Below, one piece after another: positions 44,195 to 53,129 of a stretch of 64,000 nt of DNA (position 1 is the first letter of the stretch; each line of letters starts with the position of its first letter). Source of the stretch: Saccharicrinis sp963677245. Lineage in GTDB: Bacteria; Bacteroidota; Bacteroidia; Bacteroidales; Marinilabiliaceae. Below the pieces are notes generated by a model. The model made no database searches, was not told the DNA's origin, and worked only from the letters and a program-made list of their open reading frames with translations. The stretch lies in NCBI GenBank assembly GCA_963677245.1, contig OY781921.1, positions 744,001 to 808,000 on the forward strand, given 5' to 3'. A program made the translations under genes and the position numbers.

Positions 44195-45406
44195 TTATTT
44201 GTTAGGTGTTAATCTCAACATTACAATATCATGAGCAGGAATAGTGGCTTTTACATTTTCCTTTGTTGTTCCTGCATTTTTCTTTTTAAATAAATCCCTC
44301 ACTTTATATTCATAGTCCTTTACTTTCAGTCTTCTGTTCGAAATATTATCATCAATAGGGTGTTGATTCCAATCAAAATCCAGTTCAGCTTCCTTGTTAC
44401 TCATATTAACAAAAGCTACAGCCCATTCTTCATTGGCCAGTGGTTTTACCCAAACATGTATATCTCCTTCGTTAATATGCCTGTAGCCCTGAACTCCTAA
44501 CTTATCCTGGTTAACAGCAATCACTTCTTTATTGGTAAGAATTTCAAGGGTTTCTTTTGTGGCTGTTCTTAAATCATTTCCCATAATTAAAGGAGATGCC
44601 AACATCACCCACATGGCAAAATGGACACGATCTTCGGCAACAGTCATTCCGTTACCAACTTCCATCATATCAAAATCGTTCCAATGACCGGGTCCCGCAT
44701 ATTTTCGAATATCCTTACGCATATTAATAATTGGCCAAACACCCCACGAAGACCAGTCGCCATGAGAAGCTTCACAATCCCAGCAATTAATAATATCTCC
44801 GGTAACACGCCACATGTGCCCCATTTCTTCGCCCCATTTCCACGGATCATTATCACCCCATTCGCAGATACTAAAAACGATTGGTCGACCCGTTGCATAT
44901 AAAGCATCACGCATTGTTTGATAAGCACCTTTTGCATTTAAATTTTCTGTATTACACCAATCATATTTCAAAAAATCAACGCCCCATTCTGCATACAATT
45001 TGGCATCCTGAAATTCAAAACCACGACTACCTGGGTAGCCCGCACAAGTTTTATTTCCAGCACAATTATAGATTCCAAACTTCAATCCGCGTGAGTGTAC
45101 ATAATCTACCACCGCTTTTATTCCGTTAGGGAATTTTTTAGGATCAGGTACAAGGTTATTATTTTCGTCTCTTTCTTTCGCCATCCACCCATCATCTAAC
45201 ACAATGTATTCATAACCGGCTTCCTTCAATTCCATATCTACAAAAGCATCGGCTATATCTTTAACCAATTGCTCATTAATATCTGTTGCAAAGGTATTCC
45301 AGCTATTCCAACCCAATGGAGGTGTCAATGCTAGTGTTTTATCCTTTTGAGCAAAAGCTGATATACTCAAAAATATGATAGTAAGTAATATTGTCCCTTT
45401 TTTCAT
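44195..45406 (-). CDS. GH27 alpha-galactosidase
   Basis: A 403-residue enzyme with a signal peptide (LLTIIFLSISAFA). It has the GH27 opening LTPPLGWNSWNTFA and the substrate pocket IVLDDGWM. The nucleophile is D149 in FLKYDWC and the acid/base D204 in VTGDI. A beta-sandwich tail follows the barrel. It removes alpha-1,6-galactose side chains from galactomannan, which clears the backbone for mannanase and mannosidase. The two intergenic spaces beside it (about 140-180 bp) hold no gene. Confidence 0.93.
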   Translation of the reverse strand: MKKGTILLTIIFLSISAFAQKDKTLALTPPLGWNSWNTFATDINEQLVKDIADAFVDMELKEAGYEYIVLDDGWMAKERDENNNLVPDPKKFPNGIKAVVDYVHSRGLKFGIYNCAGNKTCAGYPGSRGFEFQDAKLYAEWGVDFLKYDWCNTENLNAKGAYQTMRDALYATGRPIVFSICEWGDNDPWKWGEEMGHMWRVTGDIINCWDCEASHGDWSSWGVWPIINMRKDIRKYAGPGHWNDFDMMEVGNGMTVAEDRVHFAMWVMLASPLIMGNDLRTATKETLEILTNKEVIAVNQDKLGVQGYRHINEGDIHVWVKPLANEEWAVAFVNMSNKEAELDFDWNQHPIDDNISNRRLKVKDYEYKVRDLFKKKNAGTTKENVKATIPAHDIVMLRLTPNK

Positions 45407-45547
45407 AAGTCTGAATTATTTTTAATTGTCACATGAAACTCGCCGAATTAGTCTTTCTCGTGTGAGACATTTCTCTCATGACTCGTTTCATTTTTTTTAG
45501 TTTAGTTTTATTTTATGACTCTCCTGTTAATACCGTTCGCAAACATT

Positions 45548-46720
45548 TTACTTGCATTTATGCGATTGAGGATTGTTTTCATATCCTAATATAGAAAGCA
45601 TTTGAAGACCATATCTTTTCCCCAATTCCCGATATCCTTCGGCATCAAAATGTGCATTATCCTGCCCTGTGCATCCTTCTGAAGAAATTACATAAGAATT
45701 GGATATATGTGCCGGCAAATTATTTATGATGGGATTCATACTACTACAGCAATTATCTTCACCCTGAAATACCTCTCCGGCCAATAGCGGTGTTTCTTCT
45801 GCATTAAGCGATAAGTCAGCCAACATATCTTCATAAATCTTTTTAACGTAAGCAGGCCATTGGTCATCGCCTGTATTGGTTTCTCCCTGATGCAATAAAA
45901 TTCCTTTGATTACGCCATCTTGTTGAGCCTGTTTTGCCAAATCGATTAGGTATTGATATGGATTTCCATCGTAATCCTGAATTTTATTGGTAAACCAGCT
46001 ATCCGTGTAGGTACTTGTATAATCCTGATAGATATCTTTATCGAATAGTCGAATATCGCATCCTCCGATGGCCACATTAATCACCCCAACTTTAATATTC
46101 TCCGGCAAGTTTTCAATCATCGTTCTCCCAAAATAATCGGCAGGAGATAAACCGGACCCGCACTGACATAAAGGCGGTACAGCCACACGCCAATTTCCTT
46201 TTGTTCCAAGCCCTGAGCAATCCAATGCCTGCATTACCTGAAAGCGCTCCGGCACTGTTTTATTCTGAGCCAGAATCTCTCCTTGCCCTTCCATGTTAGA
46301 TTGACCAAAGCACAGATAAATATAGAAATCCGGATCTTTGATATGTTCTTTTTCGGTTGTAAACATCAAATCAATTTCTTCTTTTAATTCTATTCCAAAT
46401 GTATTGATTACAGCTCCTTTAGGAATGATTACCTGATATTGCGTATTGGGCTCTAAGTCCATGTCAAATTTCAGCTTGGTAAAATCAGCTTCTACATTAG
46501 CCAATTCTCCATTAACCTTAATGTTATGAGTTGAAGCCAGCGTTATAACTTCATCAAAAGTTATCTCTAAGCTTGAACTGAGTTCTACATCAGTAGCATT
46601 GTTCTCTGGAATACTTGACTTATAAGCAGGTGCAGACCGTTCAACACTCTCGGCTTTTGCGCATGAGTTGCAGTAAACAAGCTGCACTACCAGTATCCAT
46701 CCCCAATATTTTAGTTTCAT
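45548..46720 (-). CDS. Carbohydrate acetylesterase (SASA family) with N-terminal Ig-like module
   Basis: The start at MKLKYWGW (46720) is preferred, because the six codons before it are outside the signal peptide. It has a lipoprotein-like signal (LVVQLVYCNSC), an Ig-like Big_5 module (about 30-125), and a SASA/SGNH-type esterase domain. The esterase shows FGQSNMEG (nucleophile serine), HQGETNTG and the catalytic DNAHFDAEGY (Asp/His). In a mannan locus it probably removes O-acetyl groups. The Big_5 module closely resembles the one in the GH26 enzyme of this locus. It lies 25 bp downstream of the epimerase gene. Confidence 0.85.
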   Translation of the reverse strand: MKLKYWGWILVVQLVYCNSCAKAESVERSAPAYKSSIPENNATDVELSSSLEITFDEVITLASTHNIKVNGELANVEADFTKLKFDMDLEPNTQYQVIIPKGAVINTFGIELKEEIDLMFTTEKEHIKDPDFYIYLCFGQSNMEGQGEILAQNKTVPERFQVMQALDCSGLGTKGNWRVAVPPLCQCGSGLSPADYFGRTMIENLPENIKVGVINVAIGGCDIRLFDKDIYQDYTSTYTDSWFTNKIQDYDGNPYQYLIDLAKQAQQDGVIKGILLHQGETNTGDDQWPAYVKKIYEDMLADLSLNAEETPLLAGEVFQGEDNCCSSMNPIINNLPAHISNSYVISSEGCTGQDNAHFDAEGYRELGKRYGLQMLSILGYENNPQSHKCK

Positions 46721-46745
46721 AATGTCTATTTTTAACATTGAACTT

Positions 46746-47951
46746 TTAATTCATTTCTGATTTTATTCGCTTGATAATTTCCATTAGAGCTCTGGAATTA
46801 TGATATGGACATTTCCAAAAACCGGCTTTTTCCGGCACTTTATCAACAAGTCCTTCTCTGTCAACTTTCCAAAACCACTCTCCATTGGCTTTATCTATCA
46901 ATTTAGAACTAATAAACTCCCATACTTTTTCCACCAAATCCACATAGTATTCATCTTTGGAATTTTGATAAGCGTCCATTAATCCAACCATACTCTCAGC
47001 TTGCGGCCACCAATGTTTATCTGTATCCAGATGTGATTCTTCTTTTTCATAGAATAAACCGCCATCTTCATCCATTCCATCCAAAATGGTTGCATTCACC
47101 ATTTTTAAGGCCAAGGGTTTCATTTCTGAAAGAAGGATTTGATCATCGATGATATGTGCCGCTTCTGTTAATAACCAGGCTCCTTCGATATCATGCCCAT
47201 AAGAAACAATGTTCGATTGAACTGTCCAGTCTTTATCAAAAAATAAGTGAAAGTGATAATTCTTCTGATCAATGATTTTATCTCTAAATAGTATAATTAA
47301 TTCATGAATGCGAGCCTTTAAACTGGCATCGTTCCATGCTGTATAAAGATTTGAATACGGCTCTATAATGTGCAAATGCGTATTCATCGACTTGGGTTCA
47401 TTGGCATCTTTTTCGCTTAAGCGCATATCTTCCAACTCATTCCAATCTTCTCCTAATGCCTCAATGTATCCACCAAACTCAGCATCTTTAAACTTTGTTT
47501 CCAATATTTCATATAACTTTTGTGCATACTGTAAACTATCTTCCTTTTTACTTGCTTTATAAAATTCCGAAAACCCGTATATTCCAAACCCTTGCGCGTA
47601 AGCCTGTTTGCGAGTGTTTAATACATTACCCTTATAATCCAATGACCAATACAAACCTCCGTTTTCCTTATCCCAGAATTTAGAAACTATGTAATCATAA
47701 GCTCTGGTTGCAAGATTTAAATACTCCTCTTTCTTATAAAAATTATAGGCTGCAGAAAATGTCCATAAAATTCGTGCATTTAATACTGCTCCTTTTTCTG
47801 CCTGTTCGTTTACCTTTCCATCATAATCTATCTCACCTATAAATCCACCATTTAAATCATCAATGACATTTGAAGACCAAAACTGAAGAATCTCTTTCAG
47901 TTCTGCATCCAACTCATTCATAAAGGCAGTATAGTCTTTTTGTAATTTCAT
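46746..47951 (-). CDS. Cellobiose/mannobiose 2-epimerase (AGE family)
   Basis: The start at MKLQKDYTAF (47951) fits relatives better than the upstream MMRK. The 401-residue (alpha/alpha)6-barrel enzyme shows NTHLHIIEPY near residue 200, SYGHDIEGAW near 255, PQAESMVG near 320 and CPYHNSRALME near 390. These carry the catalytic histidines and sugar-binding residues of cellobiose 2-epimerases. In mannan loci it turns beta-1,4-mannobiose into mannosyl-glucose, the substrate of the GH130 phosphorylase encoded here. No signal peptide is present, so it acts in the cytoplasm. Confidence 0.9.
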   Translation of the reverse strand: MKLQKDYTAFMNELDAELKEILQFWSSNVIDDLNGGFIGEIDYDGKVNEQAEKGAVLNARILWTFSAAYNFYKKEEYLNLATRAYDYIVSKFWDKENGGLYWSLDYKGNVLNTRKQAYAQGFGIYGFSEFYKASKKEDSLQYAQKLYEILETKFKDAEFGGYIEALGEDWNELEDMRLSEKDANEPKSMNTHLHIIEPYSNLYTAWNDASLKARIHELIILFRDKIIDQKNYHFHLFFDKDWTVQSNIVSYGHDIEGAWLLTEAAHIIDDQILLSEMKPLALKMVNATILDGMDEDGGLFYEKEESHLDTDKHWWPQAESMVGLMDAYQNSKDEYYVDLVEKVWEFISSKLIDKANGEWFWKVDREGLVDKVPEKAGFWKCPYHNSRALMEIIKRIKSEMN

Positions 47952-48058
47952 TTTAAACTCTCCGTTAATTTTCCTCATCAAAATCCAGCGATTGCATCTA
48001 CGCTATCAACATAAATACAAAAACAGTTCTCCATGCTATGAGAAATAAATCTCCTGTG

Positions 48059-49447
48059 TTATTTTAAATCCGGCATTTCATCTCTTGTAATCACATAATC
48101 CTGACTCACGGCATCTGTCCACCATGATGCATTGGCATGCTCATGGTTGGTTTCTGAAAAGTCAGCTTCATTTACATTGTTGGTTCTTTCGTAGTCGTAC
48201 CAAGGCATAAAGTAGGACCATTTAGCATCGGCTGTCCATTGATCGGAAAAATTAGCAACTGATCCCATTTCACTTAAAGTGACCATTTTATTGGGATATA
48301 ATTCCTGTATACTTTTAAACTGGGCACTAATATCATCGGCATCAGTATTTGTATAAATATCTCTTCCTATGATATCAACATATTCATCGCCTGGATAAAA
48401 ATCATGATCCTTAGTCTGAGTTGTCCATACCCATATCAGGTTATTCAAACCCTCTGCTTCAAAGTAATCGTACATCATTCGCCATAAAGCTTTATAAGTA
48501 TCAGCACCTCCTGCACCCCACCAAAACCAAGCAGTACCGCCGTTATATTCATAAATATTACCAGCTGCTTCATGTAATGGTCGCCAAATAACCGGAATAT
48601 TTTTTGCTTGAAGCAATTTTAAGTATGATGCTATTTTATCTAAATCGGCCGTAGCCACCTCATTTTCCCATGTACCTTCAATAAGAACATTGGCAGCTTT
48701 AAAAGTTGTTTCTGAAGGTTTGTAAGTATAATCATCTGTAGAATAGCTTGAAGCCTGAAATTTAGGAACTATCCAGTGCCACCCTGCACTAACTATTCCA
48801 TTATTGCTCCACCAGTTTTCTATAAAATTAAAAGAAGAATAATCAATCCAGTTTGCCGGAGAAAACGGTAAATGAATATAATCAACCGTTGCTATTGCCG
48901 GATATTTACCTGTATGCTGATATACCCATTCTGCCTCATTTACATTCCATGATACATTCGATTGAACTGCAGAAATAGCTTTTGTACCATAATTATCTTT
49001 TAAGAAACCATAAAGATTAATGGCCTGTTGAGATGAATTAGATACGGAAAGATTTTCGTCAATGTGAACAATAATTTCTTCTTCTGTTGTAAATGTTAAT
49101 TGAATTTGATCCTCCAAAGAAACACCGAAAGTATTGATAACAGCACCTTTGGGGATAATTATTTCATATGTAGTTCCATAAGAAAGGTCCAGGTCAATCG
49201 TTAATTTTGTCAATAAAATACTTGCTTCAGCGGCATCTCCATTAACAGTTATACCGTGATTAGCAGCTAAATTTACAACCTCATCAAAAGTAATTTCTAT
49301 TGCTGAACTTAAACTTACATCAGTAGCTAAATCACCAGGAATACTACTTTTAAACACAGGTGCTGGTTTAGGCTTTTCGTCACCTCCATTACCACATGAA
49401 AATAATATTAAAACAAAACCTATTATACCTACCCACAATCTCATCAT
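48059..49447 (-). CDS. GH26 endo-beta-1,4-mannanase lipoprotein with Big_5 module
   Basis: The start at one of two adjacent ATGs (MMRLWVG, 49447/49444) is preferred; an upstream frame would run through a strong hairpin. A lipobox (VLILFSC) anchors it to the membrane, likely at the cell surface. An Ig-like Big_5 module (about 35-125) precedes the GH26 barrel. The acid/base glutamate is in WRPLHEAAG and the nucleophile in LSEMGS. The family cleaves mannan internally. It follows the second glycan-binding protein across a hairpin, so its expression may differ from the susCD part. Confidence 0.92.
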   Translation of the reverse strand: MMRLWVGIIGFVLILFSCGNGGDEKPKPAPVFKSSIPGDLATDVSLSSAIEITFDEVVNLAANHGITVNGDAAEASILLTKLTIDLDLSYGTTYEIIIPKGAVINTFGVSLEDQIQLTFTTEEEIIVHIDENLSVSNSSQQAINLYGFLKDNYGTKAISAVQSNVSWNVNEAEWVYQHTGKYPAIATVDYIHLPFSPANWIDYSSFNFIENWWSNNGIVSAGWHWIVPKFQASSYSTDDYTYKPSETTFKAANVLIEGTWENEVATADLDKIASYLKLLQAKNIPVIWRPLHEAAGNIYEYNGGTAWFWWGAGGADTYKALWRMMYDYFEAEGLNNLIWVWTTQTKDHDFYPGDEYVDIIGRDIYTNTDADDISAQFKSIQELYPNKMVTLSEMGSVANFSDQWTADAKWSYFMPWYDYERTNNVNEADFSETNHEHANASWWTDAVSQDYVITRDEMPDLK

Positions 49448-49494
49448 GAAACCTCTTTTAATAAATATTTTGTGAATCTTCTTAAAATGTTTAA

Positions 49495-49526
49495 ACATAA
49501 GGGGGAGGATTTTCCTCCCCCTATGT
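49495..49526 (-). terminator. Strong intercistronic hairpin before the GH26 gene
   Basis: gggggagga (49501-49509) pairs perfectly with tcctccccc (49513-49521) around a 3-nt loop, and acata/tatgt extends it with one bulge. There is no clean T run on the minus strand. It may be a partial terminator or an mRNA-stabilising hairpin that sets the ratio of binding proteins to enzymes. Confidence 0.7.
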
Positions 49527-49550
49527 TGGTTAATTTATAGCATACTTACA

Positions 49551-51809
49551 TTACTTAATAGCTACTTTAGTCAATGTTAGATTTGCTCCTGTAATCACAA
49601 GGCCTCCATTGGCAACCAGGTCATCAATATCCGCTTGTGTCAGCGTGTAGGTTCCTTCAGTATCCGATGGGCCAAAATCAATTTGCCCAGAACCTTCTGT
49701 TGGTAGATTTCCCCAACCATTACCATGGCGAAGCGATAAACATCCCCAATCATTACCTGCATTCATAGTGAAAGTAAAGTAGAGTGTCTGACCAGCTTTT
49801 GCTGTAGACCAATCATATCCACCCCAAGCCAAATCCTGATTTCCGTTCCAACTTCCGATATCGAAAGTAGATTCCCAGATGGCTGTTGGCGGAGAGAAGT
49901 CTTTCACCCAAGATATAGATGAAATAATCATACCATCACCCATTAAAATAATTGAATAACCCCAATCGCTATATGGGAACAATGAAACAGGTAGGTCGAT
50001 GTAATCTGAAGACGCTAAGATGGCTTTACTTTCTTCTGATGTACCATCATATACTTCACCCCAGTGACCATCAAATGCCTTCATTTCCGGAGCGTCATGA
50101 GTCCTGGTGTATCTGATACGTACATAAGAATCAGCAGGAGCACCAGAAAAGTCAATATTCAACTCATAATTTTTACTCCAATTGGCCAATTCAGCCGGTG
50201 TATTATATAACACTGTTTCAACCAAACCTGATGCTTCAACTTTGATTGTATAATCAACATTTGTTGTTCCAGTAACCAAGGTTAATTTATTATCGCCTAC
50301 ATCAGTTCCTACTGCTGCATACAGTACTGTTCCTACCAATAAATACGGTGTATTTACATCATTAAGAAGAACATTAGTTAGGTTTTCACCATTGACAACT
50401 GAGCATTCCAATAATTCACCAACAGTTGTTGATTCTGAAGCAAATTCAGAAACTGCGCAGAATGTAAAAGAATTTATAGTGATGCTTCCTGCATCAACAG
50501 TTTCGCCATTATCCATTACTAATGTTACGTCGCCAGTTTCTGCTTCCAGAGGAACTACAACTTTAAAACCATCACCTGTAACAGTGGCTTCTGCTTCAAT
50601 ATCGCCAAACATAACTGTCGTAACCCTACTGCCTAAAGTAGATACGATACTCAGCTCATCCAAAGGTGTTGCATCTGACGGCATTGTTGCAACAGGTTTA
50701 GTAGTTACGAAACCATCAACCTTAATTGCTGTACCATTGGCTGTAGTCAATGTAATTGCTCCGCTCTGAGCAGCTTCGGTTACTTCTACATTTAGTTTTC
50801 CATCAGCAAGCGTTACCGGTAAGGCCTCTCCTCCTGTGAATGTTGTTGTAGTCACCAGATCCAGATTACTTCCTGCTATAACAACCGTCTCACCAACTTC
50901 ATATGAGTCCTTTAGCTCGTCAATAGCGGCCGTAGGTTCAATAAGTGTGATATCGCCAACTGCGATCTCAACTCCAGAAGGTAACATGGACGTTACAGCT
51001 CCGCTTAGTGTATTGGCTGGCACTGTCATTACAATGGTAGTTTCACTTTGACTAACAAATTCATTAACCTCAATATCTCCACCTAAAGTAAAACCAGTTA
51101 CCAAGTCCAGATTTGTTCCAGTAATAGTTAGATCCGTTCCTGGTTTAACCGGATTTGGCGCAACCTCGCTGATAACCGGGATAACAATACTCAGTTCAGT
51201 TTCTGCATAAATAATTATAGGATCTTCTGCTCCATTAGAAACCGCCATTTTCCCTGTTTGAGCTTCCGCTGGTACTACAAGTGTAACTTGCTTTCTTGAT
51301 TTTGTAATAAAATTGGTACTGTCCACCACTACACGATCAGTGAAAATAACCTCTCCTACTAAATTCAAATAGTCACCATCGATGGTTATAACCTGTCCTG
51401 GCTTAATCGTAGCCGGAGAGAATGTTTCAATGGAAATAGGTTCGCTGAAGCCAATCTCGGTTTTGGTTGTAACGGTTTCATCCGAAGCTACTAGTTGTAA
51501 ATAACCTTCAACGGCATCTTGAGGAACCAATAGTTTAATACTTTTTGTAGTATGCTCTGTAAATTCCGCTTTAGGAATTTCTATACCATCCGGAATAATG
51601 ATGCTATTTACCTCGTTAAGGTTTTCACCGATAAAGCGCAATTCTCCACCTCGTGCAATTGGCATGGGTCCATAGCTTAACAAGTGGACACCTGTGATTT
51701 TCACATCATCATCTTTATCACAGGAGGTTAAAAACAGGCTAACCCCCGTTATTGCCATTATTACAGCAATAGATAGTGATTTTATATATTTTTTATAGTT
51801 GGTTTGCAT
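49551..51809 (-). CDS. Multi-domain IPT/TIG surface glycan-binding lipoprotein
   Basis: A 752-residue lipoprotein (signal ending FLTSC). Residues about 35-490 look like a string of IPT/TIG Ig-like domains, each with a P-G turn, such as ATIKPGQVITIDGDYLNLV and NPVKPGTDLTITGTNL. The final 230 residues form a beta-sandwich with many tryptophans (GSWNGNQDLAWGGYDWS) and likely bind glycan. Its place after SusC/SusD fits a surface glycan-binding protein that hands mannan to the transport complex. It starts 23 bp after the shorter binding protein. Confidence 0.82.
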   Translation of the reverse strand: MQTNYKKYIKSLSIAVIMAITGVSLFLTSCDKDDDVKITGVHLLSYGPMPIARGGELRFIGENLNEVNSIIIPDGIEIPKAEFTEHTTKSIKLLVPQDAVEGYLQLVASDETVTTKTEIGFSEPISIETFSPATIKPGQVITIDGDYLNLVGEVIFTDRVVVDSTNFITKSRKQVTLVVPAEAQTGKMAVSNGAEDPIIIYAETELSIVIPVISEVAPNPVKPGTDLTITGTNLDLVTGFTLGGDIEVNEFVSQSETTIVMTVPANTLSGAVTSMLPSGVEIAVGDITLIEPTAAIDELKDSYEVGETVVIAGSNLDLVTTTTFTGGEALPVTLADGKLNVEVTEAAQSGAITLTTANGTAIKVDGFVTTKPVATMPSDATPLDELSIVSTLGSRVTTVMFGDIEAEATVTGDGFKVVVPLEAETGDVTLVMDNGETVDAGSITINSFTFCAVSEFASESTTVGELLECSVVNGENLTNVLLNDVNTPYLLVGTVLYAAVGTDVGDNKLTLVTGTTNVDYTIKVEASGLVETVLYNTPAELANWSKNYELNIDFSGAPADSYVRIRYTRTHDAPEMKAFDGHWGEVYDGTSEESKAILASSDYIDLPVSLFPYSDWGYSIILMGDGMIISSISWVKDFSPPTAIWESTFDIGSWNGNQDLAWGGYDWSTAKAGQTLYFTFTMNAGNDWGCLSLRHGNGWGNLPTEGSGQIDFGPSDTEGTYTLTQADIDDLVANGGLVITGANLTLTKVAIK

Positions 51810-51832
51810 AGCAAATCTTTTTAAATAATTAA

Positions 51833-53074
51833 TTACATCGGTACAATTCGGATGTTATCAATACACATATGAATATGACAATCTTCACCTTCTACTCCAC
51901 CTTGCCATACAAAGAAAGTTAAGCCCTTCAGCATATCATTAGTTACTGTGGTTCCTGCATCTGATCCATCATGTAAGAAATGAAATGTTGATAGAGGTAT
52001 ACTTACCGTAATCCATCCCTCGGTTTGATAGGTTCCTTCATTTACCCATGGCATCCATAGACCTCTTGGAGTAACTCCATCTGCTATATAGGCATTTGTA
52101 TTGCTAACTGAATAAGGCGTAAAAATCATTTGTAATGCACTTGCTTTCCATTCATCCACCACATAGCACTCAAATTTTAATGTAGCAGCACTAAGATCTC
52201 CTTCATAATAAGGTTCGTCAGCGCGCCCATTTGAAGCGTTCCAAAGGTTAAAACTATGAGCATCTTCATTCCAGGTAGCTCCAATACCACCTGCCATATC
52301 ACCTTCAAACCGTACATAATTACCACTGATACCTTCCGGGTTAGAATTAGCAATAACTCCAGAACGCCATCCTCCTGATGCATCTAAGTTATCCCAGTCA
52401 AGTATATAGTTTCTGTCATCTCTAAAATAGAATGATGAGCGTGAAGAACCATAAATACTTTTTACTGTAACCTGCCCTACTCCGGCACCTTCAGGTACTT
52501 TGACCACTATTTCTTCAAAATCCTCACTCACACTAACAACTTCTCCCTCTAGTTCTCCAGGAAAGAAAACTTGTAATGGCACATTAGGGTCGTTAATAAA
52601 GTAATTTCCATAAATTGTTGCTTCATCTCCATCTGGCACAAATTCACAAAGCATAGATTTAGGTGCAGGAGCTGGAACAACTACATTAAAATCGTAAGCT
52701 ACAGTATCTTTACCAGCCACCATATAAATCTTATCAGATACAACTCCCGGGATTTCATTAGGTATGGTAACAAATAAGGCATTAGAGGTTATAAAACTTG
52801 TATTTAAATAAGCCTCTTTATCATTAAACCACATTTCCTTTATACTTGTAAGGTTATCACCAATCAAAACAATTGTTTGATTCAATGAAGCACTCACTAT
52901 AAGTGAATCTGATTTTTCTGGATCTGACATTCTTATGTAATCAACAGTGGGAGAACCACTAGTTATTTCATATTCATCTGGATATTCTTCACATGATTGA
53001 AACATTATTCCAATAGCCAAAACTGCCATAAAAAACAGTGCTCCGAATATGTGCTTTATATTATTTCTTTCCAT
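51833..53074 (-). CDS. IPT-type surface glycan-binding lipoprotein
   Basis: A 413-residue lipoprotein (signal ending IMFQSC). Two IPT-like domains cover about 40-220, with VSASLNQTIVLIGDNLTSI in the first. The C-terminal domain resembles the glycan-binding domain of SGBP-B proteins, with aromatic residues in RDDRNYILDWDNLDASGGW and GLWMPWVNEG. This type commonly follows SusD in loci for beta-linked hemicelluloses. The start is 55 bp downstream of susD. Confidence 0.85.
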   Translation of the reverse strand: MERNNIKHIFGALFFMAVLAIGIMFQSCEEYPDEYEITSGSPTVDYIRMSDPEKSDSLIVSASLNQTIVLIGDNLTSIKEMWFNDKEAYLNTSFITSNALFVTIPNEIPGVVSDKIYMVAGKDTVAYDFNVVVPAPAPKSMLCEFVPDGDEATIYGNYFINDPNVPLQVFFPGELEGEVVSVSEDFEEIVVKVPEGAGVGQVTVKSIYGSSRSSFYFRDDRNYILDWDNLDASGGWRSGVIANSNPEGISGNYVRFEGDMAGGIGATWNEDAHSFNLWNASNGRADEPYYEGDLSAATLKFECYVVDEWKASALQMIFTPYSVSNTNAYIADGVTPRGLWMPWVNEGTYQTEGWITVSIPLSTFHFLHDGSDAGTTVTNDMLKGLTFFVWQGGVEGEDCHIHMCIDNIRIVPM

Positions 53075-53129
53075 TTGTATTTATTTTATTTCTAATGTTC
53101 AACAAAACTTCTGAACACCTTTGAAGAAA

